DNA of 64,000 nucleotides from Microbacterium atlanticum (GCF_015277815.1 NZ_CP063813.1:2232001-2296000); one strand, 5' to 3'; counted from the first letter of the stretch, positions 1 through 8,547 are shown. Program-made: numbers and translations. Notes: a model not told the origin generated them from the letters alone.

Positions 1-982
1 GGTGGCGGTGCGGCACCTCGAGCTCGAGGTACTGTCCGGGCAGGAACGCCAGGCGGTCGTGGACGCGGAACGTGAGCTCCTCGACGGTCGGCGTGGGCTC
101 GGACCGGGCGACGAGGGTCAGCCGCACGGCGGTGCGCAGCGCGAACGCGAAGGCGACGAGGTTGCCGATGAGGAGGGCGCGCTCCTGGCCGAGCGTGATG
201 TCGCCGATCGGGATGGGCCACCCGGCGAGCACCCCGACGACCGCCGCGACGGTGAACTGCTGCCAGCGGCGGGGCGGCAGCGTGAGCGGCTCGGACAGCA
301 TGAAGGCGCCGAGGAAGAGGAACGGCGAGGACCACAGCACCGGCCACAGCACGTCGAGGATCTGCATCTCGAGACCAGCAGCCTGGGACTGCGCGGCCGT
401 GCGGACGACCGCGACCGCGACGGCCGTCACGAGGAACACCGCCACGACACGCAGCTTCTCGGTGCGCAGCAGCACCGCGAAGCCGAGGACGATGACGGGG
501 GCCGCGAGCGCCGGCGTGCCCACCCACCACGCCGAGGACCCCAGCTGCGGCCAGGCGAGACTCAGCAGCGTGAGGGCGGTGGCACCCACCGCGGCGGGAT
601 TGAAGATGTGGCGCCCGCGCCAGGCGAGCACGTACTTCGAGAGTGACGCGACCGCGGCGGCGATGGCGATTCCGGCGAGGCCGGCGAGCTCCAGGGTGGG
701 GCGCAGCACGAACAGGAGGATGTGCGCGGTGATGAGCGAGGACTCCACGCGCCACGGCAGCCCCAGCATCCGCTGGGCGGCGGCGTCCACCCCCGAGCAG
801 ACGGCGGCCAGGACCAGCAGGGTCGCGATGAGCTCGACCGGGCCGGGTGCCACGAGGTCGAGCAGCGACAGCACCAGGGCGATCACGGCGAGGGCGGCGA
901 GTGCGATGTAGACCAGTCGGTACATCGAGACGCGGCCGAGCACCGCGAAGACGCGGTTCCAGACGGCGGTGAGGGTGCCCAT
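1..982 (-). CDS. RnfD/NqrB-like membrane flavoprotein fused to ferredoxin-NADP reductase domain (partial)
   Basis: Predicted membrane electron-transfer protein; the C-terminus lies beyond the left edge. Residues about 20-290 form a series of hydrophobic helices of the RnfD/NqrB kind, with NPAAVGATAL at 128-137; the GAT triplet resembles a flavinylation motif. A soluble FAD-binding reductase domain starts near residue 293 (PGQYLELEVP at 315-324). Family knowledge: such fusions carry electrons from NAD(P)H across the membrane to extracytoplasmic flavoproteins. The preceding genes, an ApbE FMN transferase and an FMN-binding lipoprotein, fit that role. ATG is 1 nt after the stop of the short MOSC-like frame, so translation is probably coupled. 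No in-frame start exists upstream before a stop at 1049-1051. Confidence 0.85.
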   Translation of the reverse strand, partial: MGTLTAVWNRVFAVLGRVSMYRLVYIALAALAVIALVLSLLDLVAPGPVELIATLLVLAAVCSGVDAAAQRMLGLPWRVESSLITAHILLFVLRPTLELAGLAGIAIAAAVASLSKYVLAWRGRHIFNPAAVGATALTLLSLAWPQLGSSAWWVGTPALAAPVIVLGFAVLLRTEKLRVVAVFLVTAVAVAVVRTAAQSQAAGLEMQILDVLWPVLWSSPFLFLGAFMLSEPLTLPPRRWQQFTVAAVVGVLAGWPIPIGDITLGQERALLIGNLVAFAFALRTAVRLTLVARSEPTPTVEELTFRVHDRLAFLPGQYLELEVPHRH

Positions 983-983
983 G

Positions 984-1139
984 TCACACCACCGCGAGAG
1001 ACGTGAGCGGGGAGCGAGGCCGGTGGACCCGGGCGCCGATCCCGGCGATCAGGGTGATGCTCTCGCGGATGGGCTTGCTGAAGCGATGCGCGTCGTCGCG
1101 GGCGACCGCGACGGCGTGTCCGGGGAGGGGCTCGGTCAC
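984..1139 (-). pseudogene. Remnant of a MOSC-domain protein N-terminus (51 codons)
   Basis: This short frame begins with GTG overlapping the apbE stop (GTGA) and ends 1 nt before the RnfD-like ATG. Its first 35 or so residues (AVARDDAHRFSKPIRESITL, then IAGIGA) match the start of MOSC-domain sulfurases as I know the family, where the segment normally continues into VEGDAHAG and about 120 more residues. Here the match stops abruptly and the frame closes 16 residues later. The simplest reading is a gene cut down by deletion; the remaining frame still couples apbE to the next gene. It could instead be a retained small protein. The match is by eye, not by search. Confidence 0.5.
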
Positions 1140-2035
1140 CGTTCCACGTTATCCGTTCGCACGAACAGGTCGGCGTCGCAGCCGGGAGACCACTCGACGC
1201 GGCCGTCGGTCGTCATGCGCACCCACGCCACGTCCCACGCGTGCGCGAGGCGCGGCCCGCTGTCGAAGAACAGCGCGGTCGCCACCGCGTCCGCCGTCAT
1301 GGCGTCGGGCGCGAGGGCCCACGTCGCGGCGATCGTGCGCACCGGCAGGCCCGTGCGCGCGTCGAGCACGTGGTGCAGCGACGAGCCGGTGGCCGAGAGC
1401 CAGGAGCGCCGGTTGACCGCGGACGCGCACAGCGCGGCATCCGTCACCTCCCACACGCCGATCGCACGCCGCGGGTCGAAGGGATGCTCCAGACCGATGC
1501 GCTGCGGCCGCCCCCGCACGGCGAGGTCGCCGCCGGCGTCGACGATGACGTCGCCCGCCGCCTCGTCGCGGACCATGTCGAGCACGAGGTCGACGAGCCG
1601 GCCCTTGCCGAGTGCGCCGACGTCGATCGTCGCCGGCACCGCGAGCGCGAGCCGGGCGTCGTCCCACGCCAGCACCGCGCGCCAGTCGGCCGGTGCGGCC
1701 ACCGGTCCGCGATCCTCCAGCGAGTACTGCGGGTCGTAGCCGAGCGCGTCGAGGGATGCCCCGACCAGGGGGTTCACGGCGCCGCCCGTCGCCTCCGACA
1801 CGGCCGCGAGGGCGTCGAGCATCGGCTGCGCATCGGGCGGCAGGTCCACAACTCCCCCGCCGCGGCCGATACGGGTCACCGTCGAATCCGGGCGGAATCG
1901 CGACCACGTGCGGTCGAACGCGTCGATGCGCGAGCGCACCCGGTCACGTGCCGGCGGGGACAGCGGCTGGTCGGTGACGACGTCCCACACGGTGCCGATG
2001 GCGTCGAAGCGCCAGGTGGACGGCGCCCCGCTCAT
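1136..2035 (-). CDS. apbE: FAD:protein FMN transferase (ApbE family)
   Basis: Transfers FMN from FAD to a Ser/Thr of a target flavoprotein, using Mg2+. The 299 residues are the usual length. Visible ApbE motifs are DVGALGKG (138-145), DAGGD (166-170), HHVLDARTG (221-229) and the metal-binding stretch DAMTADAVATAL (about 244-255). It lies 2 nt downstream of the FMN-binding lipoprotein gene and upstream of the RnfD-like gene, both plausible substrates. The N-terminus (MSGAPSTWRF) shows no signal peptide or lipobox and no earlier start is available, although many ApbE proteins are exported. That leaves the site of flavin transfer unclear. Confidence 0.93.
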   Translation of the reverse strand: MSGAPSTWRFDAIGTVWDVVTDQPLSPPARDRVRSRIDAFDRTWSRFRPDSTVTRIGRGGGVVDLPPDAQPMLDALAAVSEATGGAVNPLVGASLDALGYDPQYSLEDRGPVAAPADWRAVLAWDDARLALAVPATIDVGALGKGRLVDLVLDMVRDEAAGDVIVDAGGDLAVRGRPQRIGLEHPFDPRRAIGVWEVTDAALCASAVNRRSWLSATGSSLHHVLDARTGLPVRTIAATWALAPDAMTADAVATALFFDSGPRLAHAWDVAWVRMTTDGRVEWSPGCDADLFVRTDNVER

Positions 2036-2037
2036 GC

Positions 2038-2505
2038 CTACCCGGCCGCCTCGGACTTGATGGTCTCGATCGCCCGGTTGAATCCGCCGCTCGTCAGCGA
2101 CGAGCCGGCCACGCGACTGACGGAGATCTCGTCGATGTCCTGCCCGACCACGACGTCGGCGATACCGCCGATGAACTGCCCCTGGTACTCCTCGGACTCA
2201 CGCTTCTGCGGGTCGCCGGTCACCTCGACGTCGGTGATCACGTCGTCCTGCAGCGTCACGGTGACGGTGATGGTCTCGACCGACTCCGGGGTCGTGTACG
2301 AGCCGTCCGCGGTGTAGGTTCCGTCCGCGTACGAGCCTGAGGCGGCGCCGGTCGACCCGTTGGTCGAGCCTCCGTCCGAACCCGGGCCGGGCTCTTCGGC
2401 CTCGGATGCCGCGGGCGCGCAGCCGGCGAGGAGCGCGATCCCGGCGGCGGCGGTCAGTGCGGCGCCGACCCGCGCGCTGCGGGGTGCGAGGGCGATGCGG
2501 ATCAT
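2038..2505 (-). CDS. FMN-binding domain lipoprotein
   Basis: A small exported flavoprotein of about 155 residues. The ATG at 2505 is preceded by AGGAGG; a TTG 57 nt further upstream would add a tail unlike a signal peptide, so the ATG is preferred. The N-terminus is a lipoprotein signal with lipobox LLAGC. A Gly/Ser/Thr-rich linker follows, then an FMN_bind domain with VAGSSLTSGGFNRAI near the C-terminus. This aligns with the flavinylation motif SGATxTS, with Ser in the place of the modified Thr. First gene of the apbE/RnfD operon, and presumably the membrane-anchored electron carrier modified by ApbE. Its terminal electron acceptor is not evident. Confidence 0.88.
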   Translation of the reverse strand: MIRIALAPRSARVGAALTAAAGIALLAGCAPAASEAEEPGPGSDGGSTNGSTGAASGSYADGTYTADGSYTTPESVETITVTVTLQDDVITDVEVTGDPQKRESEEYQGQFIGGIADVVVGQDIDEISVSRVAGSSLTSGGFNRAIETIKSEAAG

Positions 2506-2568
2506 GCGCGGTCCTCCTGGTGGTGTCGTCGGCGCGTGGGCGCCGTCGGTCGATCCTGGCAACGCCTC

Positions 2569-5331
2569 CTATGAGCCACCTTTGAGTGCGCCTCCCGGTC
2601 GCCGCGCCCGGGAGCGCAGCAGCGCCTTCAGCGCCTCGACGGCGAGGAAGATCGCGATCGACAGCACGAGCGGCAGCACCCATGCCGATGGCTCGAGCGG
2701 GCGGGAGGCGAAGAGCACGTTCATGAAGGGGACGTAGGTGTAGATGAGCTGCAGGACGATGAGAGCGAGCGCCGACCACCAGATGGCCTTGTTCCCCCGG
2801 AGCACGTCGAGGGTGAAGCTGGACCGGGTCAGGAAGCGGCAGTTGAACAGGTACGCCAGCTGACCGAGCGCCAGCATGAGCACCGCCTCGGTGCGGGCGA
2901 CCTCGATCGGCACCCCCGTCGCGGACACGCCGTAGAACACGCCCATCGCCGCGCCGCCGATCAGGAGCGAGACCACCAGCACGAAGCCGAGCTCCGCGCG
3001 GTCGATGATCGGCCCGCCGGTCGCGCGCGGCGGCCGCCTCATGATCCCGCGCTCGGCCGGCTCGTAGGCCAGCGCGAGCGAGAGGGTCACCGCGGTGACC
3101 ATGTTGACCCACAGCACCTGCACCGACGTGAGGGGAAGGGCGAGGCCGAACACGACCGCGACGAGGATCACGAGCGACTGCGCGCCGTTGGTGGGCAGCA
3201 GGAACACGATGGACTTGCGCAGGTTGTCGTAGATGCGCCGGCCTTCTGCGACCGCGCTGCGGATGGTGGCGAAGTTGTCGTCGGCCAGGACGAACTCGGC
3301 GGCCTCCTTGGTCGCCTCGGTGCCCTTGATGCCCATGGCGATGCCGACATCGGCCCGCGTGAGCGCAGGGGCGTCGTTGACGCCGTCGCCCGTCATGGCG
3401 ACGACCTCGCCGTGGGACTGGAGCGCTCGCACGATGCGGATCTTGTGCTCCGGACTGGTGCGCGCGTAGACGTCCACATCGCGCACCACTTCGCGCAGCT
3501 GCTCCTGACTGAGCGCTTCGAGCTCGGTGCCCGTGAGCACCTCGGCGTCGGCGCCCGCCAGGCCCATCTCGCGCGCGATCGCGAGGGCGGTGCCGGCATG
3601 GTCGCCCGTGATCATCTTCACGGCGATGCCGGCGGTGTGGCAGTCGGCGATCGCGGCGACCGCCTCGGGACGCGGCGGATCCACGATTCCCCACAGCCCG
3701 ATGAACTCGAGGTCGATGACATCGTCGAGCCCGAACGCGTCGGTGGTCGCGCGCACGGGCTTGCGCGCCGCGGCGAGCACGCGCAGGCCCTGGGAGCTGA
3801 GCGCCGCGATCTCCTCCTCCCAGCGCGCACGGTCCAGCGGCTCGGAGCCGCGCCTGCCCCGCTGCGTGAGCGAGCGCTCCAGCAGACGGTCGGGCGCGCC
3901 CTTGACGAGGATCGCCCGCGACACCTCGCCGGTGCCGCCTCCGGAGCGCGGCGCCTCGTTGAGCGTCGCCATGAGCTTGTTGGCGGAGTCGAAGGGAATC
4001 ACCGCGATGCGCCGGCCGCCCGCGCCGCCGACCCCGCCCTTCATCGCCACGACCTTCAGCGCGCCCTCGGTGGGCTCTCCGACGAGGTTCCACGCGCCGC
4101 TGATGTCGTCGCGCACGACGTGCGCGTCGTTGCACAGCGTGGCGATCGCGAGGATCGCGGACAGGTCGCCGGGCAGGACGTCGCCTTCCGCCCCGCTCGC
4201 GCCACCGGTCGGCGTGATGCGTCCCTCGGGGCGGTAGCCGAGCCCCGTCACGTCGTAGTGCCCGAGCGGGGTCACGATGTGGCGGACCGTCATCTCGTTC
4301 CGGGTGAGAGTGCCGGTCTTGTCGGAGCAGACGGTGGTCACCGAGCCCAGCGCCTCGACGGCGGGAAGCTTGCGGGTGATCGCGTTGTGGCGGGCCATCT
4401 GCTGCACGCCGATCGCGAGGGTGATGGTGACCAGTGCGGGCAGCCCCTCCGGGATCGCCGCGACGGCGAAGCCGATGGCCGCCGAGATCAGCTCGGGGTA
4501 CGGCATCCCGTGCAGGAAGCGGCCGATCATCATCATGACCGCGGCCATCGCGAGGATGACGAGAGTGAGGACCCGGCCGAAGCCGTCGAGCTGGCGGGTG
4601 AGCGGCGTGGCGAGCGCCTCGGCCTCGTCGGCGAGGGTCTGGATGCGGCCGAGCTCGGTGGTCGCGCCGGTCGCGGTGACGACACCTCGGCCTTGACCTG
4701 CGCTCACGATGGTGCCCGAGAAGGCCATCGAGCGGCGGTCGCCGACGCCGGCGTCGGGGGCGACGGGGTCGTCGGTCTTGGAGGACGGCACCGACTCGCC
4801 CGTGAGCGCGGCCTCGTCGATCCGCAGCTGGAACGCCTGGAGCAGCCGGAGATCGGCGGGAACCTTGTCGCCGGGCATCAGCTGCACCACGTCACCGGGA
4901 ACCAGATCGGCCGCCGGCACGGTCACCCACCCGCCGTCGCGGCGGGCGCTCGCATCGGCCGACAGCATCCCGCGGATCCCGGCGAGCGCCTTCTCGGCGC
5001 GGCCCTCCTGGATGTAGCCGATCACCGCGTTGATGATCGCGACCGCCATGATGACCCAGAAGTCCAGCCAGTCCCCCATCAGCGCCTTGATGACCGCCGC
5101 GCCGAGGAGGATGTAGATCAGGGTGTCGTTGAAGTGCGAGAGGAACCGCAGCACTGCAGGTCGGCGCGCGGGCTCCGGGAGGCGGTTCGGTCCCGCGATG
5201 TCCAGCCGGCGCTCGGCGTCGGCGGAGCTGAGCCCCGCGGCGTCAGCCTCGAGATGGGCGAGAACGGCGTCGGCCGCCAGCGCCCACGGCCGCGCCACGG
5301 TCAGGCGGGCCTCTGTCAGCGGCTGCGGCAT
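2569..5331 (-). CDS. P-type (P2 family) cation-transporting ATPase
   Basis: A 920-residue ion pump. Visible elements: cation-ATPase N-terminal domain, actuator TGES at 177-180, VAAIPEGLP in TM4 (about 290-298), phosphorylated Asp337 in CSDKTGTLT, TGDGVNDAPAL in the phosphorylation domain, and a C-terminal block of helices. TM4 is of the Ca2+-pump type. TM6 reads LWVNMVTAVTL, so the Asp that binds Ca2+ in SERCA (LWVNLVTDG) is Ala here; the transported ion is therefore uncertain. ATG at 5331 follows GAGTGAGG; the frame is open for another 59 codons upstream, but these run into prs and look non-coding. It sits 74 nt downstream of prs on the same strand. Confidence 0.9.
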   Translation of the reverse strand: MPQPLTEARLTVARPWALAADAVLAHLEADAAGLSSADAERRLDIAGPNRLPEPARRPAVLRFLSHFNDTLIYILLGAAVIKALMGDWLDFWVIMAVAIINAVIGYIQEGRAEKALAGIRGMLSADASARRDGGWVTVPAADLVPGDVVQLMPGDKVPADLRLLQAFQLRIDEAALTGESVPSSKTDDPVAPDAGVGDRRSMAFSGTIVSAGQGRGVVTATGATTELGRIQTLADEAEALATPLTRQLDGFGRVLTLVILAMAAVMMMIGRFLHGMPYPELISAAIGFAVAAIPEGLPALVTITLAIGVQQMARHNAITRKLPAVEALGSVTTVCSDKTGTLTRNEMTVRHIVTPLGHYDVTGLGYRPEGRITPTGGASGAEGDVLPGDLSAILAIATLCNDAHVVRDDISGAWNLVGEPTEGALKVVAMKGGVGGAGGRRIAVIPFDSANKLMATLNEAPRSGGGTGEVSRAILVKGAPDRLLERSLTQRGRRGSEPLDRARWEEEIAALSSQGLRVLAAARKPVRATTDAFGLDDVIDLEFIGLWGIVDPPRPEAVAAIADCHTAGIAVKMITGDHAGTALAIAREMGLAGADAEVLTGTELEALSQEQLREVVRDVDVYARTSPEHKIRIVRALQSHGEVVAMTGDGVNDAPALTRADVGIAMGIKGTEATKEAAEFVLADDNFATIRSAVAEGRRIYDNLRKSIVFLLPTNGAQSLVILVAVVFGLALPLTSVQVLWVNMVTAVTLSLALAYEPAERGIMRRPPRATGGPIIDRAELGFVLVVSLLIGGAAMGVFYGVSATGVPIEVARTEAVLMLALGQLAYLFNCRFLTRSSFTLDVLRGNKAIWWSALALIVLQLIYTYVPFMNVLFASRPLEPSAWVLPLVLSIAIFLAVEALKALLRSRARRPGGALKGGS

Positions 5332-5404
5332 CCTCACTCCGTCCCTCCGGTGCCGCCGCCCCGGAAGGACCGGGGATCCCCGGCCGCCTCGTTCGGCGTC
5401 GGCG

Positions 5405-6439
5405 TCAGGCCGCTCCGTCGAACATGCTGGTGACGGAGCCGTCCTCGAACACTTCGTGGATCGCGCGTGCGAGCAGGGGCGCGATAGGCAGAATGGTAAG
5501 GCTCGCAAACCGCTTCTCGTCGGGGATCGGCACCGTGTCGGTGACGACGACCTGGTCGATCGCGGGACTCTGCAGGCGCTGGGCGGCGGGTTCGCTGAAG
5601 ATGGCGTGGGTCGCGGCGACGATCACCTTGACGGCGCCGTTGGCCTTGAGCGCCTCCGCTGCCTTCACGATGGTGCCGCCGGTGTCGATCATGTCGTCGA
5701 CGAGGAGGCACACCCGGCGGTCCACCTCGCCGACGATCTCGTTGACCGTGACCTGGTTCGCGACGTTGGGGTCGCGGCGCTTGTGGATGATCGCCAGCGG
5801 CGCCCCGAGGCTGTCGGACCACGTGTCGGCGACGCGCACGCGACCGGTGTCGGGCGAGACCACCGTCAGCAGCTCGCGATCGCCGTCGCCGAGCGTCTTC
5901 TCGAAGTACTCCAGCAGCACCGGCTTGGCGAAGAGGTGGTCGACCGGCCCGTCGAAGAAGCCCTGGATCTGCGCCGCGTGGAGGTCGACGCTCATGACCC
6001 GGTCGGCGCCGGCGGTCTTGAAGAGATCGGCGACCAGCCGCGCGCTGATCGGCTCGCGGCCCCGGCCCTTCTTGTCCTGTCGCGAGTACGGGAAGTACGG
6101 CGCGACCACGGTGATGCGCTTGGCCGACGCGCGCTTGGCGGCGTCGAGCATGATGAGCGTCTCCATCAGCCACTCGTTGACCGGCGGGCCGAAGCTCTGA
6201 ATCAGGAAGAGGTCGCAGCCGCGGATCGACACCTCGAAGCGGGTGAGGATCTCCCCCGACGCGAAGGTGCGGTACTCGGTGGGGACGAGCTCGGTGCTCA
6301 GCTGCTCCGCGACCTTCTCGGCCAGCTCCGGGTGCGAGCTGCCGCGAGCGATGACGAGGCGCTTCTTGGTCTTCGCCACGAGGCCCGGGGCGATGTCGTT
6401 CGCCCGGTCGAGCTCAACGGTCTTCTTCTTGCGCGCCAT
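5405..6439 (-). CDS. prs: Ribose-phosphate pyrophosphokinase
   Basis: Makes PRPP from ribose 5-phosphate and ATP, feeding purine, pyrimidine, His and Trp synthesis. 344 residues starting MARKKKTVEL. Motifs include the catalytic region SRQDKKGRGREPISARL, the Mg2+/ATP site DLHAAQIQGFF and the PRPP loop CLLVDDMIDTGGTI. It follows glmU on the same strand, and the two frames overlap by 26 nt, so the start lies inside the end of glmU and translational coupling is likely. glmU-prs adjacency is common in Actinobacteria and Firmicutes. A longer frame reaching 6487 would overlap glmU further and adds residues unlike Prs. Confidence 0.96.
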   Translation of the reverse strand: MARKKKTVELDRANDIAPGLVAKTKKRLVIARGSSHPELAEKVAEQLSTELVPTEYRTFASGEILTRFEVSIRGCDLFLIQSFGPPVNEWLMETLIMLDAAKRASAKRITVVAPYFPYSRQDKKGRGREPISARLVADLFKTAGADRVMSVDLHAAQIQGFFDGPVDHLFAKPVLLEYFEKTLGDGDRELLTVVSPDTGRVRVADTWSDSLGAPLAIIHKRRDPNVANQVTVNEIVGEVDRRVCLLVDDMIDTGGTIVKAAEALKANGAVKVIVAATHAIFSEPAAQRLQSPAIDQVVVTDTVPIPDEKRFASLTILPIAPLLARAIHEVFEDGSVTSMFDGAA

Positions 6440-7886
6440 CGTCCGCCTTCTGTGCGCCGCGGGCCCTGGCGGCGACATCCGCCGCACCGGTTCCCGGTCT
6501 GTTCTTCTCGACCCACCCCTCGACGTTGCGCTGGGGGGCGACGCTCAAAGCGAGGGCACCGGCGGGGACATCCTTGCGGATGACGGCCCCTGCCCCGGTC
6601 TTCGCGCCGTCTCCGATCCTAACGGGCGCCACGAAGACGTTGTGCGAGCCGGTGTGCACCTCGTCGCCGATCTCGGTGCGGTGCTTGGCGATGTCGTCGT
6701 AGTTGGCGGTGATGGCGCCGGCGCCGAGGTTCACGCCCGTGCCGATGGTGGTGTCGCCGATGTACGACAGGTGCGGCACCTTGCTGCGCTCGCCGATGGT
6801 CGAGTTCTTCGTCTCGACGAACGTGCCGATCTTGCCCCTGTCGCCGAGGTACGTGCCCGGTCGCAGATACGCGAACGGTCCGACCGTCGCGCCGGCGCCG
6901 ATGACGGCGAGAGTGGCGTCGGTGCGGGTGACGGTCGCGTTCTGGCCGACCTCGCAGTCCACGAGACTGGTGTCGGGTCCGACAGTGGCGCCTTCTCCGA
7001 TGACGGTCGCACGCAGGATGTGGGTGTTGGGCAGCACCGTCACATCGGCGGCCAGCTTCGCGTCCACGTCGATCCACGTCGTCGCCGGGTCGAGGATCGT
7101 CGCCCCCTCCAGCTGCCACCGCCGCACCGTGCGCGCGTTCAGCAGGCGGGCGGCCTCGGCCAGCTGAACGCGGTCGTTCACGCCGAGCGCAGCGGCGGCG
7201 TCGGGCGCCGGCTGGGCGGCCACGGCGAACCCGTCGCCGCGCAGCAGGGCGACGACGTCGGTGAGGTACTTCTCGCCTTGCGCGTTGGCGGTGCCGACGA
7301 GGGCGAGCTCGGTGCGCAGCGCGGTCGCCTGGAAGACGTACACGCCCGCGTTGATCTCCGTGACGGATGCCTCGTCCGCCGTGGCGTCCTTCTGCTCGAC
7401 GATCCGCGACACCGCGCCGTCGGCATCGCGGATGACGCGTCCGTACCCGGTGGCGTCTCCCACCGTGGCGCTGAGGACCGTGGCGGCGACGGCGCCGTCG
7501 CGGTGGGTGCGCACGAGCGCTGCGAGCGTGTCGACCTCCAGGAGCGGCACATCGCCGCTCAGCACCAGCACATCGCCGGCGAAGTCCTCGAGCGCGTCCA
7601 GGGCCACCTCGACGGCGCGTCCCGTGCCGGGGATCTCATCCTGGTCGACGACGACGACGTCGGGCGCGGCGCCGGCCACCGCCTCGGCGACCAGGTCCCG
7701 CTCGTGGCGGACGACCACCACGACCCGCTCCGGCCGGAGCGCGAGGGCGGTGTCGAGCACGTGCCCGACGAGCGGGCGGCCGCCGATGCGGTGCAGCACC
7801 TTCGGCAGCGAGGACTTCATGCGCGTGCCCTGCCCTGCGGCGAGGACGACGACGGCCAGCGGGGTGTCACGGGAGGTGTCGGTCAT
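6414..7886 (-). CDS. glmU: Bifunctional GlcN-1-P acetyltransferase / UDP-GlcNAc pyrophosphorylase
   Basis: Acetylates glucosamine 1-phosphate and couples the product to UTP, giving UDP-GlcNAc for peptidoglycan. 490 residues. The N-terminal uridylyltransferase has LAAGQGTRMKSSLPK near 14-28; the C-terminal half is a left-handed beta helix with hexapeptide repeats and the acetyltransferase segment YLRPGTYLG...VETKNS...NLGAGAITANYD. It ends in a charged tail. ATG at 7886 is the only good start in frame and lies 1 nt from the 3' end of the tRNA-Gln gene, so no ribosome-binding site of its own fits between them. The tail overlaps prs. Confidence 0.96.
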   Translation of the reverse strand: MTDTSRDTPLAVVVLAAGQGTRMKSSLPKVLHRIGGRPLVGHVLDTALALRPERVVVVVRHERDLVAEAVAGAAPDVVVVDQDEIPGTGRAVEVALDALEDFAGDVLVLSGDVPLLEVDTLAALVRTHRDGAVAATVLSATVGDATGYGRVIRDADGAVSRIVEQKDATADEASVTEINAGVYVFQATALRTELALVGTANAQGEKYLTDVVALLRGDGFAVAAQPAPDAAAALGVNDRVQLAEAARLLNARTVRRWQLEGATILDPATTWIDVDAKLAADVTVLPNTHILRATVIGEGATVGPDTSLVDCEVGQNATVTRTDATLAVIGAGATVGPFAYLRPGTYLGDRGKIGTFVETKNSTIGERSKVPHLSYIGDTTIGTGVNLGAGAITANYDDIAKHRTEIGDEVHTGSHNVFVAPVRIGDGAKTGAGAVIRKDVPAGALALSVAPQRNVEGWVEKNRPGTGAADVAARARGAQKADDGAQEEDR

Positions 7887-7887
7887 G

Positions 7888-7959
7888 CTCCGCCGCCAGG
7901 ACTCGAACCTGGACCTCACAGCTCCAAAGGCTGTCGTGCTGCCATTACACCACGGCGGA
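7888..7959 (-). tRNA. tRNA-Gln (anticodon TTG)
   Basis: Folds as a full cloverleaf on the minus strand. The acceptor arm TCCGCCG pairs with CGGCGGA, followed by discriminator G, as expected for glutamine. The anticodon arm is ACAGC-CTTTGGA-GCTGT, giving anticodon TTG, which reads CAA. The T-arm contains GGTTCGAGTCC. CCA is not encoded. Length is about 72 nt. The glmU ATG begins after a single spacer base. Confidence 0.97.
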
Positions 7960-8025
7960 CCGCGGCGTCCGTGGGGCGGAGCCGCCCGTCAAGTCTGCCA
8001 GACCGGTTCCGCTCCCCCGTCCCGC

Positions 8026-8031
8026 GATAAT
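8026..8031 (+). promoter_or_regulatory. -10 box (GATAAT) for the MarR gene, leaderless type
   Basis: GATAAT lies 6 nt before the ATG at 8038, placing the expected transcription start on or next to the start codon. No convincing -35 box is visible. The same spacing recurs at many genes in this window. Confidence 0.6.
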
Positions 8032-8037
8032 GGGGGC

Positions 8038-8547
8038 ATGACGGCGCAGAGCGACGAGGTCGACCGGATCGTCGAGGCGTGGGTCACGCAGCGGCCGGAC
8101 CTCGACTTCTCGCCGCTGGGGGTGCTGTCGCGCGTGGACCGGCTCTCGCGCCATCTCGATCGCGCGCGACGCGACGCCTTCCGCCGCAGCGAGCTGGAGC
8201 CCTGGGAGTGGGACGTGCTGTCGGCGCTGCGGCGGGCCGGCGAGCCGTTCCAGCTGAGCCCCAAGCAGCTGCTGCAGCAGACCCTCGTCTCCAGCGGCAC
8301 CATGACCAACCGCATCGACCGGCTCGTCGGCCGCCGCCTGGTGCGCCGCGAGTCCGATCCCGACGACGGTCGCAGCGTGCTGGTGACGCTGACCGACGAG
8401 GGCAGGATCCGGGTGGATGCCGCGATCACGCGTCTCGTCGACGCGGAGGCGCTGCTGCTCGAGAGTCTGTCGCGCGCCGACCGCGACCGGCTGGCCGCAC
8501 TGCTGCGAAAGCTCAGCCTGGGATTCGACGCGGCGGACCGGCTGTAG
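8038..8547 (+). CDS. MarR-family transcriptional regulator
   Basis: A 169-residue winged-helix regulator. The DNA-binding core is at about 50-115: LSPKQLLQQTLVSSGTMTNRIDRLVGRRLVRRESDPDDGR, ending in the wing DGRSVLVTLT. An N-terminal helix (VDRIVEAWVTQRPDLDFSPLGVLSRVDRLSRHLDR) resembles MarR proteins of Actinobacteria. ATG is only 6 nt after a -10 box, so the mRNA is probably leaderless. The gene stands alone and converges with the ABC-F gene (9 nt between stops). Nothing adjacent on the same strand suggests its target or ligand. Confidence 0.9.
   Translation: MTAQSDEVDRIVEAWVTQRPDLDFSPLGVLSRVDRLSRHLDRARRDAFRRSELEPWEWDVLSALRRAGEPFQLSPKQLLQQTLVSSGTMTNRIDRLVGRRLVRRESDPDDGRSVLVTLTDEGRIRVDAAITRLVDAEALLLESLSRADRDRLAALLRKLSLGFDAADRL

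Noticed and set aside
2506..2568. Possible small gene between the FMN lipoprotein and the ATPase
   Set aside because: The TTG-initiated extension of the lipoprotein frame crosses it but looks like leader; nothing else is open and supported.
2198..4135. Long minus-strand frame inside the P-type ATPase gene
   Set aside because: Arg/Gly/Ala-rich translation without motifs; a shadow of the ATPase, which has complete catalytic motifs in its own frame.
5332..5508. 59-codon N-terminal extension of the P-type ATPase
   Set aside because: It runs into the prs coding region and is unlike ATPase N-termini; the ATG at 5331 has a ribosome site.
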